64,000 nucleotides of DNA. Origin: Telmatactis stephensoni. Its lineage: Eukaryota; Cnidaria; Anthozoa; Actiniaria; Isophelliidae. The number at the start of each line of letters is the position of its first letter. The first letter of the stretch is position 1. Positions 11,501-28,728 of the stretch are shown here, piece after piece. Position numbers and translations under genes: made by a program. The DNA is taken from contig JALIZF010001507.1 of NCBI GenBank assembly GCA_029948255.1, positions 1-64,000 on the forward strand. Reading direction: 5' to 3'. The notes beneath the pieces are model-generated. The model saw nothing but the letters and a program-made list of their open reading frames with translations, was not told the DNA's origin and searched no databases.

Positions 11501-14290
11501 AAATTATAAATTCAAGTGATGTATCTAGATAAAGCCCGGGAATTCTAAATTCAAGTGATTTATACAGATACATCCCGGAGAAGCTCTATATAAAACCCTT
11601 GAATATATAATCATCGTGAATTTAGTGATATAAAGTCCTATGAATAACAAAGAAAACAGACTCAATCATATAATAAGAATAGTTATTATAGCCATTAACT
11701 ACATTAACAACTGCAACTTGTTGTTGAAGTTTATACTGATGAAATGGATGTTTTTATCTCAGATAATTTTCTCAATTGAAATCATAAATAAATTCAAAAC
11801 ATTATTTTATATTCATATATACAATGCAATTTCTGGATTTTTATCATCCTACTGAAAATGAAAAGATAATTAAGGAGCGGTAAATAAGAGATCAACTTCA
11901 CTCCGTGCAGGATGACTGCCGTGATATTCCATGCAACCCAGTAATACTCCAACGATGACACCATTAATCATAGCTTCCCTACTCTCTACACACTTGCAGA
12001 CTAAAAGTAAAATACATGTATATATATTCTTTTCATCAGCTCATATTACTGCTATCAAACGTAAACAGCAATTGCGCAGGTTTGACCGTTGGTGGCCTCG
12101 TAACTATCACCAAAGAAATGATCCTAACGGTAAGAAGTACTTTGTCTTATAAAAATGTGGTGAGAACAACATTCATGCTACTCGTCCATCCCTCCTCTAT
12201 CTATTTGAGTAAAGAAATCGAGCTAAGGCTAGATTTGAATCCGTTTGTTAAATACAGGAGGAAGGGGATGTCTCTAGGCAAACAACTGTATGTTCAGCGT
12301 GACCGTCGTCAGGCTGATTTTCACAATGCTGACAAAATGTACAGAACCTAGTCCAAGTAGTTAGTGTCAAAACGTTCAAATGTGATTCAAATGCGGAGAA
12401 TGCGGATACAAATACAAGTGCAATATGACTCAAATGCTATACAAATGTTCGAAATTGGCACAAACTGTTGTTAAGTTGTCGGTTATGTGACTATTTGACT
12501 GAATGAATACGGCGCAAACTTGACTACGGGTAGAGGGTTGACCTTAAAATCTCCTCTATCTCGTGAGTCAGGTTTTTATGAGAAAGTGGATGACTGCGGA
12601 TAGGCCTGGCAAATATTTTGGGGGGGTGAGGGGGGTCGAAAACTGAAATATAGAAATATGATATTACTTACCTTATATTATTACGGCTTAGAAACTTACA
12701 AGTTAAGAATTTGACACTACTCAAGTAAAACCAATCAGTTTTTTCTTAACAGTGTTTATTCATTCGCTACGCACAAGATTGGAAAAATACGAAATATATT
12801 TATAGCCCCTATCACCCATGTTTTTTTTATTTTCAAACTCACTTCTTGTTGGAGGGCATAGTGAAGATCTTTTATCCTGTTTTTCCTAGACCCATAGTTT
12901 CTGAGATATAAAGGTATCAAATTTCAAAATGCAAATGTGATGACGTAAAAGGAGTCAACACTGCCAACTTCTCATGACTTTTACAAAAAGAGGTCTTCAA
13001 TTTGACAGCTGGAGTTTTCACTAAACAACAGGTTTTACCAATGGAAATAGTTTACAAAATTCAAGTATCTTAAATTATTTTGTTTTTGTATAATAAATTG
13101 ATGACTCCTTTCACGTCATCAAATTTGCATTTTGATATTTGAAACCCTTATATCTCAGAGAATATGGGTCTAGGAAAAACAGGGTAAAACATCTTCACTA
13201 TGCTTGACAACAAGAACTGAGTTTGAACATTAAAGAATATTAGGCACTTTACGTGTGTATAATAGCTTGTAAAGAGGCCAAAATTATTCAAACCATGTAC
13301 TTTACCAAGTCAGTATAACTGTGTTTCATGATGTTTCTATTTGAACTCATGCAGTTTTAGAATGACTACTAGATTTGCAAATGTCTGCAGGTAGTATAAT
13401 GAATAAACAGAGACAAACAGCCAGTTTCTTCCAGCTGTTGTTCTTCGTTTGTCCTTTGATCCCATCGTTTTTATGGTTCAAAAATTCAGCATCGGATTTC
13501 TTTGGGTTTAATTGTGGTTCAAGGGATTTTGAAGGATTCGTTTCAAGTCCTTGGGGTATTTTAGGGGTTTGAGTTCATGACCCCATTTGTAACTCCCATC
13601 ACTTTAAACCCGGCGTATACCCCTGCGGGTGCAAGCTATTTGAACATTGGCAAAATGTGCGACAATTTTGAGGCATGACACCACGTTGATCCCCGCGTAC
13701 CTTCGACTAACACAAACAGGTCCTGACTTTCCTGCCTCGTTCTTATGCTCAACGAGCGTTTATATGTACTTCAGTGAAGTGATTACAAAACAGATGATCG
13801 CATATCATTCAAGATCCAACTGAAAGTAATAGCTAATTTGGTAAATTATTACTTAAGTAGAGTTTTTCGTCTGACTTTTAATTATCTTTTTATGAATTAT
13901 CTACGATTTATAAAATATTTGAGATATAACGCGCGCGCTGATTGGCTGGCTAACATGTTTATATCAGAGGACAGAGACATGGCTCGCTCAAAAAACGTGG
14001 AAAATATTTTATAAAAGCAATATAAAACGATCGCCTATGTCTCTGTACTGTGATATAAACACTCCGGAAGATGCAGAGGACTCGAAAAGCAAGAGAAACA
14101 CTCGGCTACGCCTCGTGTTCCTAAGCTTGCTTTTCTCTTGCTCTACATCTTCCATCGTGTTTATATCACAGTACAGAGACCAGCGCGCGCGTTTTATATT
14201 CCTTAACTATATTATCGAAACTTCTCTTCTGTGTTGCAGGTCTTTGGAACCATTCTTGCCTACTTGACCATCTTGATACAATTTAAATAA
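8530..14290 (+). CDS. GRL1: gustatory-receptor-like seven-transmembrane protein
   Basis: Exons 8530-9663, 10879-10947, 12040-12129 and 14240-14290 give 447 residues, and all three introns are phase 0. A splice acceptor (tttag) ends one base before the ATG, so the 5' leader is probably spliced. The protein has an Asp/Asn-rich N-terminus, the family pre-TM1 motif LYPLFLSMKCFGLLYG (46-61), and membrane segments near 100-122, 136-160, 193-216, 247-270, 317-340, 355-372 and 430-446. A conserved loop LRKEYVKLCHTL (299-310) precedes TM5, and the C-terminus is FGTILAYLTILIQFK. That ending corresponds to the TYhhhhhQF signature of insect gustatory receptors. The superfamily forms cation channels with an inside N-terminus. 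Introns hold hairpin MITEs (9839-10273, 10490-10833, about 11030-11150, 12808-13240, 13917-14203). No lesion is seen; it is the most divergent of the five copies. Confidence 0.88.
9839..10273. mobile_element. Deleted copy of the TA-flanked hairpin MITE, in GRL1 intron 1
   Basis: It begins with a degraded left end (aggccaaatttcgaaaaatcatatacctgg), jumps directly to the central part (caaaaaacgaaattttg), and then follows the full right arm to ttttgcgcctagtcta. Compared with 24923-25625 it has lost most of the left arm. Confidence 0.65.
10490..10833. mobile_element. MITE with TTAGGGAGTTTAA terminal repeats, GRL1 intron 1
   Basis: The left end ttagggagtttaagatggta is followed by cgacggcaacg. The right end is cgttgccgtcgtacaatt followed by ttaaactccctaa. 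It is about 344 bases long with no coding frame. It ends 45 bases before the exon 2 acceptor. Confidence 0.6.
11030..11150. repeat. Perfect-stem hairpin with GGGCCGTAGGCCC loop, GRL1 intron 2
   Basis: gataaataccgagaagcg ... atacatcccgagg / cctcg-type arms pair around gggccgtaggcccgaggg. The stem is about 50 bases per arm. Similar hairpins with a tac(g)gc-type loop sit at 14037-14186, 30563-30705 and 48751-48895. Confidence 0.55.
11324..11398 (+). ncRNA. tRNA-like sequence with A and B boxes (SINE head or tRNA relic)
   Basis: gttagctcagtagtatagtgg resembles a tRNA A box, and about 35 bases later ctgattcgaatctt resembles the B box (GGTTCGAATCC type). Acceptor-stem pairing is poor, so this looks like a tRNA-derived SINE head or a dead tRNA rather than a working gene. 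It lies in GRL1 intron 2. Confidence 0.4.
12808..13240. repeat. Palindromic repeat in GRL1 intron 3
   Basis: The left half (ttcaaactcacttcttgttg, catagtgaagatctt, caaatttcaaaatgcaaatg) recurs inverted in the right half (catttgcattttgatatttg, catcttcactatgcttgacaa, aagaactgagtttgaa). It is homologous to the TTAA-flanked palindrome at 44068-44526, with the same atgatgactcc/tgacgtca core. No coding capacity. Confidence 0.65.
13917..14203. mobile_element. Hairpin MITE with ATATAACGCGCGCGCTG ends, GRL1 intron 3
   Basis: The ends atataacgcgcgcgctg and cagcgcgcgcgttttatat are inverted. Inside is a second stem, tctctgtactgtgatataaaca with its complement at 14160-14183, around the loop ctcggctacgcctcgtg. 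It stops about 37 bases before the exon 4 acceptor of GRL1. Confidence 0.6.
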
Positions 14291-14306
14291 CATTGATACA
14301 CGTGAA

Positions 14307-14526
14307 AAGGGGGGTGTTTACATGGCACTAGGATCATCCTAACAGGCGAATTATCCTACCTGCTATACATTTACAGCATTCTGTTTAGTAGGACGATCCT
14401 AGTACCCGAAGTGAAGACACAAATTTAGATGTAGACAATGCAATAAATGAATTGCAGGTAGGATGATTCGCCCTCTAGGATGATCCTAGTACTAGGATGA
14501 TCCTAGTGCCTTGTAAACACCCCCTA
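14307..14526. mobile_element. Short MITE directly after GRL1
   Basis: The left end aggggggtgtttacatggc followed by actaggatcatccta is matched inverted by taggatgatcctagtgcc followed by ttgtaaacacccccta. It is about 220 bases long and starts 17 bases after the GRL1 stop codon, so it may supply 3' UTR or polyadenylation sequence to GRL1. Confidence 0.6.
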
Positions 14527-16039
14527 ATAGACCTCCTTCGATTGCCTCAGTGTTTTCCCAATAAGCCTTTACCTTTATGACGTTCCATAGCTCTATCTGT
14601 ACCAGAATCCTCTTCAATGATCTTTCATATTCAAATTTAAAAATCCCTGGAGAATACAAACACTGTATTCGTAAGTTGATGAATAATAGATGCTCTAAAA
14701 GGATTGTGGTATAGAGAGAGGTATGAAACGTCATAATGCTAATGTTACACTCCTGGCTTGACTTCAAAGTAAAACTCCTTATCTTCGGTTTGTTTTTTAT
14801 TATTCACGAATATTCGAGGTTCTTCTTGACTTACTCTACAAATATACAACACACGTGTTCTGTAATCTGACTCCTTAACTACTGAAATATGTGTCACATG
14901 AGCTACCTCACACTAAAGGCTTATACAGTCCTCTTGGAAACTGCATTTTGAAATCGCTTAATTAGGTAGACACGAAAGAATGTTCACCTTCAACAAAGCA
15001 TCTTGTTCCCCAAAAGGATTGTATTGGGAAAACATTGAGGCAAGCGACTATTATGGTCATATATTGTAATTTATTATATATATAACTAGAATTCTATATC
15101 ATAAACCATCCAAATAAAATTTTCTAAAATTTTTTTTTCACCGGTGAAAAAGCAATATGTCCAATCAGCGTTGCGTATAGCACTTTTCACTGTGAAAAAT
15201 ATAACCAATGAGAATCAAACAAACACATAAGAAGAGAGAAAAGAAAAAGAAAATAACAATAAAACTTTTAACTGAATTTGTGAATCCTATTCGGAAACGT
15301 CGAGTGCAATTTCAGAAATTTGAAGCCACCAGCTTACCCCTAGAAGAAAGAGGTTTAGATCAGTTTGCCTGCTCATCGATTTCCATCTTTTTCGGTCGCG
15401 TATTCTTCAATACGAAAACTGCAACCAAATTATAGAAAAAGCATGATTCTTGGTACGGCTTTTGCTCTTATTAAAAGAATATGCTTATCCCAAGAAACAA
15501 TATTAACAGCATTCATTTCAATAAACAAACAGGGTCTATCGAATGTGTTTAAAAAACACGAAAAATTGTAAATTAAAACTTTCAGTGAAGTTTAGTCATA
15601 TGAAACAGCTTCGACAGCAACTGCTGATATTTGTAAGTTGTCTTTTTATAATTAGCTTGTTTCATCAACCCTATTTGTAAAGATTTTTTTTTTACATTTT
15701 TACCGAGCTTTTGACCTACGTGGTCATCCTCATTGTAACAGTAGGACGCTCGTCACAATTACAAGAAACATCATACATGAGCAAACGCGTAATTAATTAA
15801 CACAAGTTCACGAGAAGCCAATCTCAAAGCAATCTGATATGACTACTAGCTGGTAGAATTCTACCGCTGCCTCTATTAATTACACAAATAGGGTTGACGA
15901 AACAAACTAAATGCCAACATTTGGAGCACAAAACGTTTGTTTTGCTCAGCCAACAGTGTTGTATGTCAGTTGTTGTGAGCATTTGCACAGGGTTTTGCAT
16001 GCGCATTTCTACATTAGATTCTTGTTAGTATTGTCAGTT
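14527..16039. other. Spacer between GRL1 and GRL2
   Basis: AT-rich, with no gene recognised. Open frames at 15208-15571 are Lys/Phe-rich and show no family resemblance. Confidence 0.35.
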
Positions 16040-16600
16040 CTTGTAGTTATTCTTGACAATCATTTCCCAAACTTTTTTAATTAAAATTGTATTCATTCCA
16101 CACTCAAGTAAACAATAACTGAATATTACATTAAAAATATGTAAACACAAGTTCGAGTTAAATCATATCTAAGCCTCCGAAGTTGAATATAATTTGTCGG
16201 TTTCAGTTATTATATATATCGTTTGCTCCAAATGAAAAGTTAAGAAGCAAAATCTAAAGAGTTTTTTTGTCATGATAAGTCAAACTGTGTAAATTTATAA
16301 ACCCACGTTAAAAGATTTCCAATATAGTCATAGATACGCCTGGCGACTTTGTTATTAAATAAACTGAGAGCAGGTGTTTGGTTCACATCATTTTCTGTCC
16401 CCAAACGTACGGACATGAGTTTTGGAGTGCTTATTAAATTGAATTTTGAATTTTTGGTGTGTTACGTTTGTTAATCAAAGGTGGAGGAGCAAAAAAACGA
16501 GAGGGATTAATTAACAAAGTAGATATACGTACAAGAAAAAGGAGAGAAGAAAATTGCTCCAGGAGAAGCACCGAATCACTGGAAAACATATGCAAGGTAA
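16040..16600 (+). promoter_or_regulatory. Duplicated upstream block of GRL2 (putative promoter/5' leader)
   Basis: The words gagcaggtgtttggttcacatc, ccaaacgtacgg, tttttggtgtgtt and ttaacaaag-agatatacgtacaag recur in the same order before GRL4 (36797-36985) and in part before GRL3 (28230-28345) and GRL5 (42800-42900). Conservation across four paralogues suggests promoter or leader-exon sequence carried along in the gene duplications. A donor-like caaggtaaat at 16595-16604 could end a leader exon. Confidence 0.45.
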
Positions 16601-16680
16601 ATTCAATTTCACTCTAACGGATACCGACATTCATGAATTCAGTTAAAAGTTTTAGTGTTATTTTCTTTTTCTTTCCTCTC

Positions 16681-16829
16681 TTGTTTGTTTGTTTGTTTGT
16701 TTATTTATCTGTCTGTCTGTCTGTTTGTTTGTTTGTTTGTTTGTTTGTTTGTTTGTTTGTTTTTTTGTTTGTTTTTTTGTTTGTTTGTTTGTTTGTTTGT
16801 TTGTTTGTTTGTTTGTTTGTTTGTTTGTT
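16681..16829 (+). repeat. (TTTG)n microsatellite just before the GRL2 start
   Basis: TTTG repeats with a (CTGT) block lie 33 bases before the GRL2 ATG, inside the presumed leader intron. Frames running through it give low-complexity Cys/Leu/Phe/Val chains and are not protein. Confidence 0.9.
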
Positions 16830-16861
16830 ATTTTTTCCTGTCTGGTTGTGATTGCTCCAGA

Positions 16862-22404
<5,543 letters not shown>

Positions 22405-23543
22405 AACATATTGATACATATGCGATGTAAATTAGGATAGAGATGGTTGCATTTTTGCCAGGTTTTATAAATACATGTATAACATCGATACTGACAAAGG
22501 ACGATGACTGTTCAATGTCGCCATCTCTATCCCAATATCTACCTGCCTAGTGGTAAGGCTAATTATGAGCATTAGAGTGGTTTTCATTAAACCGTGAAAC
22601 AAAGTGTATTAGTTGAAGTGTGACAGTCAAATAAAAACAAAAGAACACAATGGAATTAGGGTGTATGAAAGGGTGACACTCTAAAGTGTGTTTCACGTGT
22701 TACTGAAAACCACTCTAAAATGCGTATATGACTAGTTGGTGTATATAACTAAGCGTAGCCATGCTATTATCTGTATATCATAATACCATTATGATCATTT
22801 ATTATTTGAGATCTTTAGAGTCCAAATATACGAGTACAACTTTTGCCCATATTTTGTATTTAAAGTTATTCTGTACAGTAAAAATCCAGTTTGGAAAATT
22901 CTAAAAGAAATCTCTGAAAGTTTTGATTTTCCTCAAATATCATTAACATAAATAACTCCTGAACAAAACTGTTTATTTGTTGTAATCAAATCGTCGGCAA
23001 CATGTTTTTGTGTTTTTCTCTATTATTGACCAAACAAAAAGGTTTTGACGAGCAGGACGTAGTAAATCACTTTGACCGACCTCTCTGGAGTTTAGTTTAA
23101 AGTCATATTCCTGAACTGAACATACCTTGATCCCCTACAACGTTTGACCAAACGTAACACCGATAACGATGAAACACAAAACTATACGCTAAAAACTCAA
23201 CTTATTGTTGTTCTGATAAATAAAGGTGTCCTTAGCTTGTTGATCTAATACAAAGCCAAAGCCACTTGAATTTGTGAAGACCACGAAGCAACCCTCAAAT
23301 GACTGTAAGTATATCACATTTTCATGAATTTTCTCGCAGGAATTTCAATTCAAAATACCAAAGTACATTGCATATTATATATTGTGCATAAAGGATTGTA
23401 GTTTTGCAGCTAAAGTTAATATTCTTGCCATAAAATTAAGAAAGTGATATATGCAAATATGTTTATTAATTAATAAACGTCTTTTCATATCTAGACAACC
23501 TTTTTGATAATGACTGTATATTGTAATGTACATATCATTCATC
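22405..23543. other. 3' flank of GRL2 and spacer
   Basis: The first 150 bases match the GRL4 3' flank (gatgtaa...agagatggttgcatttttg versus agagatggtttgattgtcacatttt). The remainder shows short inverted words near 22570-22720 (gagtggttttca ... aaaccactct) suggestive of a 165-base MITE. No gene seen. Confidence 0.4.
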
Positions 23544-23691
23544 ATTGTTGTGTTGTGTTGTGTTGTGTTGTGTCGTGTCGTGTTGTGTTGTGTTGTGTTG
23601 TGTTGTTGTGTCGTGTCGTGTCGTGTCGTGTCGTGTCGTGTCGTGTCGTGTCGTGTCGTGTCGTGTTGTGTTGTGTTGTGTTGTGCTGTGT
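23544..23691. repeat. (TGTTG/TCGTG)n pentanucleotide repeat
   Basis: About 30 five-base units in two alternating variants (tgttg blocks around a tcgtg block). All six frames are open and give repetitive peptides; none is a gene. Confidence 0.9.
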
Positions 23692-24480
23692 TGTATTATT
23701 GACAAATAGTTTGCCAATATACTTCGAGGGAGAAAATAAAACCAAAAAAAGCAAAAACATAAAATCTCACAAGCTCGATCAAAACTTGAGTGGAGAAGCT
23801 ACATCAAAAATAAGAAAAACACAGCCGGTAAATCTACCTTCCGTGGATTCCTTCTTTCCACTCAACGATGCTTGAATGTTCTGGCAACCATTGAACAATA
23901 TTCTTGCACGAGCTCATAAAGCTGGTGATCCAGTATTTGTAAGCTTCAACTAAATTATAAATCTTGTCTTTCGACTCGTAGCATTAAAAGCGGTAAAGGC
24001 CGAGGAAGCACAACAACCTGTCGAAGGTTCACGACGAAAAATCCCCAAAAGCCAATGTAGCTTTTTTCTAGATACTGTCTTTCCATTCCTTTAAACTCTG
24101 GTTAAAAAAATGTTTTTTTCCCTTGTAGTTCAGGGACCAACAATGTCTAGTTTTGAACCGAACATGGTTTACACAAGAGTATAATTTTAGGTTTACTTTC
24201 CAAACTACTGATTTCGATGTAATGTCGTCTTCGTCGATATTTTGAAGCTTTGAGTGATCCTGTCTAAGTAAAAACCTTTGTAATACTACTATCATGGAGC
24301 TTGAATGCATTTTCTGGTATATTTTAGAGTTGAAACTCGCCAATGAAAGAACTCAAGGCAGTTGTTGTCAACTATTGTTCTTGCGCGTTTTGTTAATCGT
24401 GCAACGTGATGAGAATTTTGTATTTGATCAACAAATGAAAGAAATGTTTTGTTTGACTATGTTTTGACCGATTAGTAGGT
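23692..24480. other. Unassigned spacer
   Basis: No gene or repeat structure I can support. An open minus-strand frame at 24068-24343 shows no recognisable features. Confidence 0.35.
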
Positions 24481-24489
24481 TTATACTAA

Positions 24490-24564
24490 AACAATTAGAC
24501 CTCTCGGTCTTCGGCCTCATGGGCATTGACTCGTAGTCCATTCGTCCTCGAGGTCTAATTGTTA
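24490..24564. repeat. Short hairpin, AACAATTAGACCTC ends
   Basis: aacaattagacctc ... gaggtctaattgtt encloses about 45 bases rich in ctcgg/cgagg. It is another member of the short hairpins scattered between the GRL genes. Confidence 0.55.
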
Positions 24565-24749
24565 AATATATATTGAATTCCAATTTCGTAACAATATTTT
24601 TAACAATTTATGTTTAGATTGTAATTATAAGTAATACCATGACCATATTAGAACTAATTTTCCCTCTTTCTATTCATGAGGGAGGGATGTTAGCGATTAA
24701 ACGTCCCTCCAAAAACAATAGATCCCGAGGTGATCATGGTATTATGTAA

Positions 24750-24830
24750 AAAAGACCCTGCTGCCGATGTCTGAACCTGTAACCCTAGGTAGGAAGGCTG
24801 GAGGGTACTATCACTTGGCCAAGGTGAACC
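24750..24830 (-). ncRNA. Possible tRNA-like SINE head
   Basis: On the minus strand, ttggccaagtgatagtaccc looks like an A box and ggttacaggttcagacatc like a B box, about 45 bases apart. Stem pairing was not convincing. Low certainty. Confidence 0.22.
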
Positions 24831-24922
24831 CTCAGACTGGCCGGTGGAGGGAAGGAGTCGTCTTACTTCTTTATTCTAGACTGGCTCCAAGCAAAGTCTA
24901 GCCACTGCCCACAAAAAAGATA

Positions 24923-25625
24923 GACAAGGCGCATTTTCGAGAAATCAGATACCTGGAGGCATTTTGGGGTAGAGGCTGGTAACATAACTATTCTAAACTA
25001 ATTTTTCATGCTGAATCCGAATATGACTGTTACCAAGACGTATTCTGCAATCTTATTGTGTAAATGGCGTATTTTGTGAATTACTACAGTCATTTCATAC
25101 TAACGGCTTTTTTATGTAATTCCAAAAGTTCACAAACTTAAAAACAATTACCATAGCTGGAAAGAGCATATCAAAATCAGTAAAACTGTGAAGTTTGAAG
25201 GATATAAGTTGAAAACTCGAGGAGATACGAATTTTCAAAAAACGAAATTTTGTATGAAAACACTTACAGTTATCCAAGAGATACAGACAAATTTCGATTT
25301 TTGAAAATTCGTATTTCCTTGAGTTTTCAACTGATATCCTTCAAACTGCACAGTTTTACTGACTTTGGTATGCTCTTTTTAGCTATGGTAATTGTTTTTA
25401 AGTTTGGGAACTTTTGGAATTACATGAAAAAGCCGTTAGTATGAAATGACTGTAGCAATTCACAAAATACATCATTTACACGAAAAGGTTGCAGAATACG
25501 TCTTGGTAACAGTCATATTCGGATTCAGCATGAAAAATTAGTTTAGAATAGTTATGTTACCAGCCTCTACCCCAAAATGCCTTCTGCACTTTTTGCGATC
25601 GACTTTTTCAGTTTTGCGCCTTGTC
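24923..25625. mobile_element. TA-flanked long hairpin MITE, full-length copy
   Basis: TA target duplication (24921-24922 and 25626-25627) encloses GACAAGGCGCATTTTCGAGA ... ttttgcgccttgtc. The two halves are near-complete inverted copies: aggcattttggggtagaggc against gcctctaccccaaaatgcct, and cggcttttttatgtaattcc against ggaattacatgaaaaagccg. The 703 bases can fold into one hairpin. TA flanks suggest Tc1/mariner-type movement (inference). Confidence 0.75.
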
Positions 25626-25689
25626 TAAGACTAATGTTGACTAGAATTCGATACAATACAGAAAAAACGATATCTTATTTAACACTATG

Positions 25690-28000
25690 CATTGATTTTA
25701 ATGAGCAAACAGGGTGCACTGTTCATTCCTAACATCTTAATCTGGCATCTAATAACCAACAACGAAAATTTTTAATAAACCAAGATTTACTTAACATAAA
25801 CAAGTAAATACAGGCGATAATAAACGACGTTTCGGTGTCATCGTACACATTCTCAAGTTATGCTAAGATATCTTAAGCACTTGAGAATGGTGTAGGATGA
25901 CACCCATGCAAACGTCTTTTATTATCTCTTGGAAAATCTTTAGATTGTTATATATAAATGTTATATAAATCATCATTTTACAGGGTTAAGATTGCCATTT
26001 TATAGGATTAGGATTAAAGTTAGAATTTTAATATTGTAAAATGCCATTGAGCTGCAGGAAATGGCGCTATATAATATTGTTTATTATTATATAATTTTTA
26101 ATGGCGTAAGGCTAAAGTTTTGCTGATTCTGTAAGCAATAAACGACAGATTTCGGCAGTGATTTCCCCGGACGAAACTAAGGCGAAATTAAGTTAGCCCG
26201 TTACTATTTATTGGAACATTTGAGGTATTTGATGCGCACTTTTTGTCAGCTAAAATTTTGTCGATTTCTGTATTTTTTTTGGATCCCAAACAAGAAGCTT
26301 TTGAATTGTTTTATATTCTTTCGATATATTGCCATTTTGGCTTTAAAAGAGCATAGAGCTAATACAATTAACGTTGTCGCTGAAAAAAGCTTAAAGCCTA
26401 AAGCTTTGAGAGCAGAATCATGATACATTTTTATCACCATGACATCATTACAATAAGAAACTCACAGTATAATGTTTGCAAATTCTACAACTTGGACACA
26501 TATTCCTTAATTTCTCAGATAGCCTACAGCGAAGTTTGTTAGTAAACAAAATATAGTTGAAAAGTTCAACTATAGCCTTTAGCCTTTTTTCAGCGACAAC
26601 GTTAATTGAAATAGCTATATATGCTTGTCTTAACCGCTAAATTGAATTCATCTTTGAAGTAGCTAGCATAAAAACGCTTCGTCTTTTAGCACTGACTGTA
26701 TTTCTTGTAGGTCTCTGATTACGCAGTTTCTTTCCAATAGTTTGGGAGAGCATTCGTCTTTCGGAAAGTAGCAAGCCTGGGTAAACCCTCAAGTGTTTCT
26801 TTTGTAGATAACGACAAGTGCATTAGTAACGCAAAGTCATCATGATAAATCGAATACCATTTTGCCCAGCGAAATGTGTGGTCAGTTTTGGAACGAATCA
26901 TCTCAGATAGAAACCTTCAGGGTTTCAATTGGCTCCTTTGACTGAGTAACAAGAAAATTCATCGAGGGATTTGGAAATTATGGACCTATTTTTGTAAAAT
27001 TGAAGTGAGGTTTTTAAAATTAAATGAGTTCATATCTCCGAGAATTTAACATCGATGTAAACAATAATTACGTTACATTACATTACTTCCAAAAATATTA
27101 CAGAAATCGACAAAATCATTTTGCTGACCGGTAAGCGCGCTTCAAAAATACCTCTGATGCTCCAATAAAGAGTAACGTGCCACCTAAACCAAGCAGGGAT
27201 GTGTTTAAAATTAAAATGTTTAATGGTTTAAGCTTAACATTTAGTCGATTCCATGTAAATAAATAGTGAAACTAGTATAAAAAGAATCAAATAAACAACG
27301 AACAATTGAACACTAACTTCGGAATCCTTCATTTACGTTACAGATGAATGTTGGGCGTTTCACTGATCAGGCCGATTCTTTTTGAGTGTTGTTATTTTAC
27401 GTGTTTGTTTGTTTGTTCGTTCGTTCATTTCTTTGTTTTTGTGTTTGTTTGATTGTTAGTTTTTTTCAGTTAATTGTTTGTTTGTTTGTTCGTTCGTTCA
27501 TTTGTTTGTGTGTTTGTTTGTTTGTTTATTTGCTTGCTTGTTTGCTTGCTTGATTGCTTGTTTATTTTAAGTAATGTGCCTGTATTTTGATTTTTTTTTT
27601 TATATCTAGATCTGTCTCAAAACAACAGTATTAGGTTGAAATTTGGAGACAAAACTGTTTTCAAAACTCGGGTTTATGAAAACCACTCTAATATATAAAA
27701 AAGGAATATTTGATTACAACTGATCTCTCAAGTAAAACCGATAAACATGTTTTTAATTAAAATTTCATTCATTCATCATCTTGGAAGACTCAACTTATAT
27801 CTGTCCATTAAAGTAAACCATTTTTTTCAAAAGTACGAAAAAGCATCTTCGAATTGAAGCTAAGCAAATTAGCTATTTACCAGAAGTTGAAATGATCTGC
27901 CAATCTTATTATATCGCTTGCTCTAATTGAGAATGAAAGGAGCAATAACATCAGGATTTTACTGTATTACTAAACACGAAGTTGTTTGTAACTATGTCAG
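25690..28000. other. Duplicated 5' flank of GRL3, with a hairpin
   Basis: Blocks here recur upstream of GRL5: atgagcaaacagggtgcact (25702) matches 41508, and the stretch 27232-27400 (aagcttaacatttagtcgat ... gttacagatgaat) matches 41876-42000. A hairpin at 25815-25929 pairs gataataaacgacgtttcgg ... cattctcaagt with acttgagaatg ... aaacgtcttttattatc. A degenerate (TTTG) tract lies at 27401-27560. No coding gene seen. Confidence 0.5.
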
Positions 28001-28690
28001 TTTTCGGTAGTTGCCTTGTAAAGATGTTTCTTGGACACAGCCTTTTGAATTGCATAGCATGTAATAAAGTATGATTGCAATCCATCTGTAGTATGGATAT
28101 CACCGAAGGTTTTGTTTTCTTTATACTTCCTGCTGAGCAAATTTATAAACTTAGAATTAAAAGAACCTCAAAAAACCTCAATGTCAACGCATCGCACAGT
28201 CATGAATGTGATTTTTTCTATCAAACAAACTGAGACCACAGGTGTTCGGCTCACATCGTTTGTGAGTTCTCAAACGTACGGGCAATTTTTTTATAGTGCT
28301 TATCAAAGAGAATTTGCATTAGAATTTTTGGTGTGTTGGTTCGTCGGAGGTAAATTTATCAAAGTCAAATACCAGGTGAAGTAAAGTAAAGTAAAAAGTC
28401 AATAAGGTAAAAAATAGGGGTGGAGAAAATTGATTCAGAAAACAGAATGTGAAAATGTTGTAAGCAAACAACAGAATTAATTTCCGAAAAAACAAGAATC
28501 ACAGGACAGCACCTGCAAGGGCGAAGTAAAATTGTCTTAAATACTTGCATATTCACAAATCCAACATTAAAGAGTTGGTAAAAAGTTTTCATTTTCAAAA
28601 AAAAAACTGTTAAAAAGGGGAGAAAGGATAAGTAAGGTAAGGGTAAACGATAACATCTTTCAAGGAACTAAAGTTAGCATTGGCTGTCGG
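28001..28690 (+). promoter_or_regulatory. Duplicated upstream block of GRL3
   Basis: The words tgtttcttggacac, catgtaataaagta, ccatctgtagta, aggtgttcggctcacatc and caaacgtacggg recur in order before GRL4. The tail aaggggagaaaggata ... gtaaacgat is the intact counterpart of the interrupted site before GRL5. A strong donor (cggtaagt, 28689-28696) lies only about 32 bases before the acceptor at the ATG, too near for a usual intron. Confidence 0.5.
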
Positions 28691-28728
28691 TAAGTATTAT
28701 ATTTTTTGCATGTTGTGATTTCTACAGA

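Noticed and set aside
8530..14290. GRL genes as rhodopsin-type GPCRs
   Set aside because: No DRY or NPxxY motifs; the C-terminal AYL...QF ending and phase-0 exons fit the gustatory receptor superfamily instead.
16655..16861. Longer in-frame start for GRL2 through the TTTG repeat
   Set aside because: It would add 69 low-complexity residues and ignore the acceptor-plus-ATG arrangement kept in all five paralogues.
23504..23875. 123-codon Cys/Val-rich frame
   Set aside because: Its bulk is the TGTTG/TCGTG repeat; no conserved flank.
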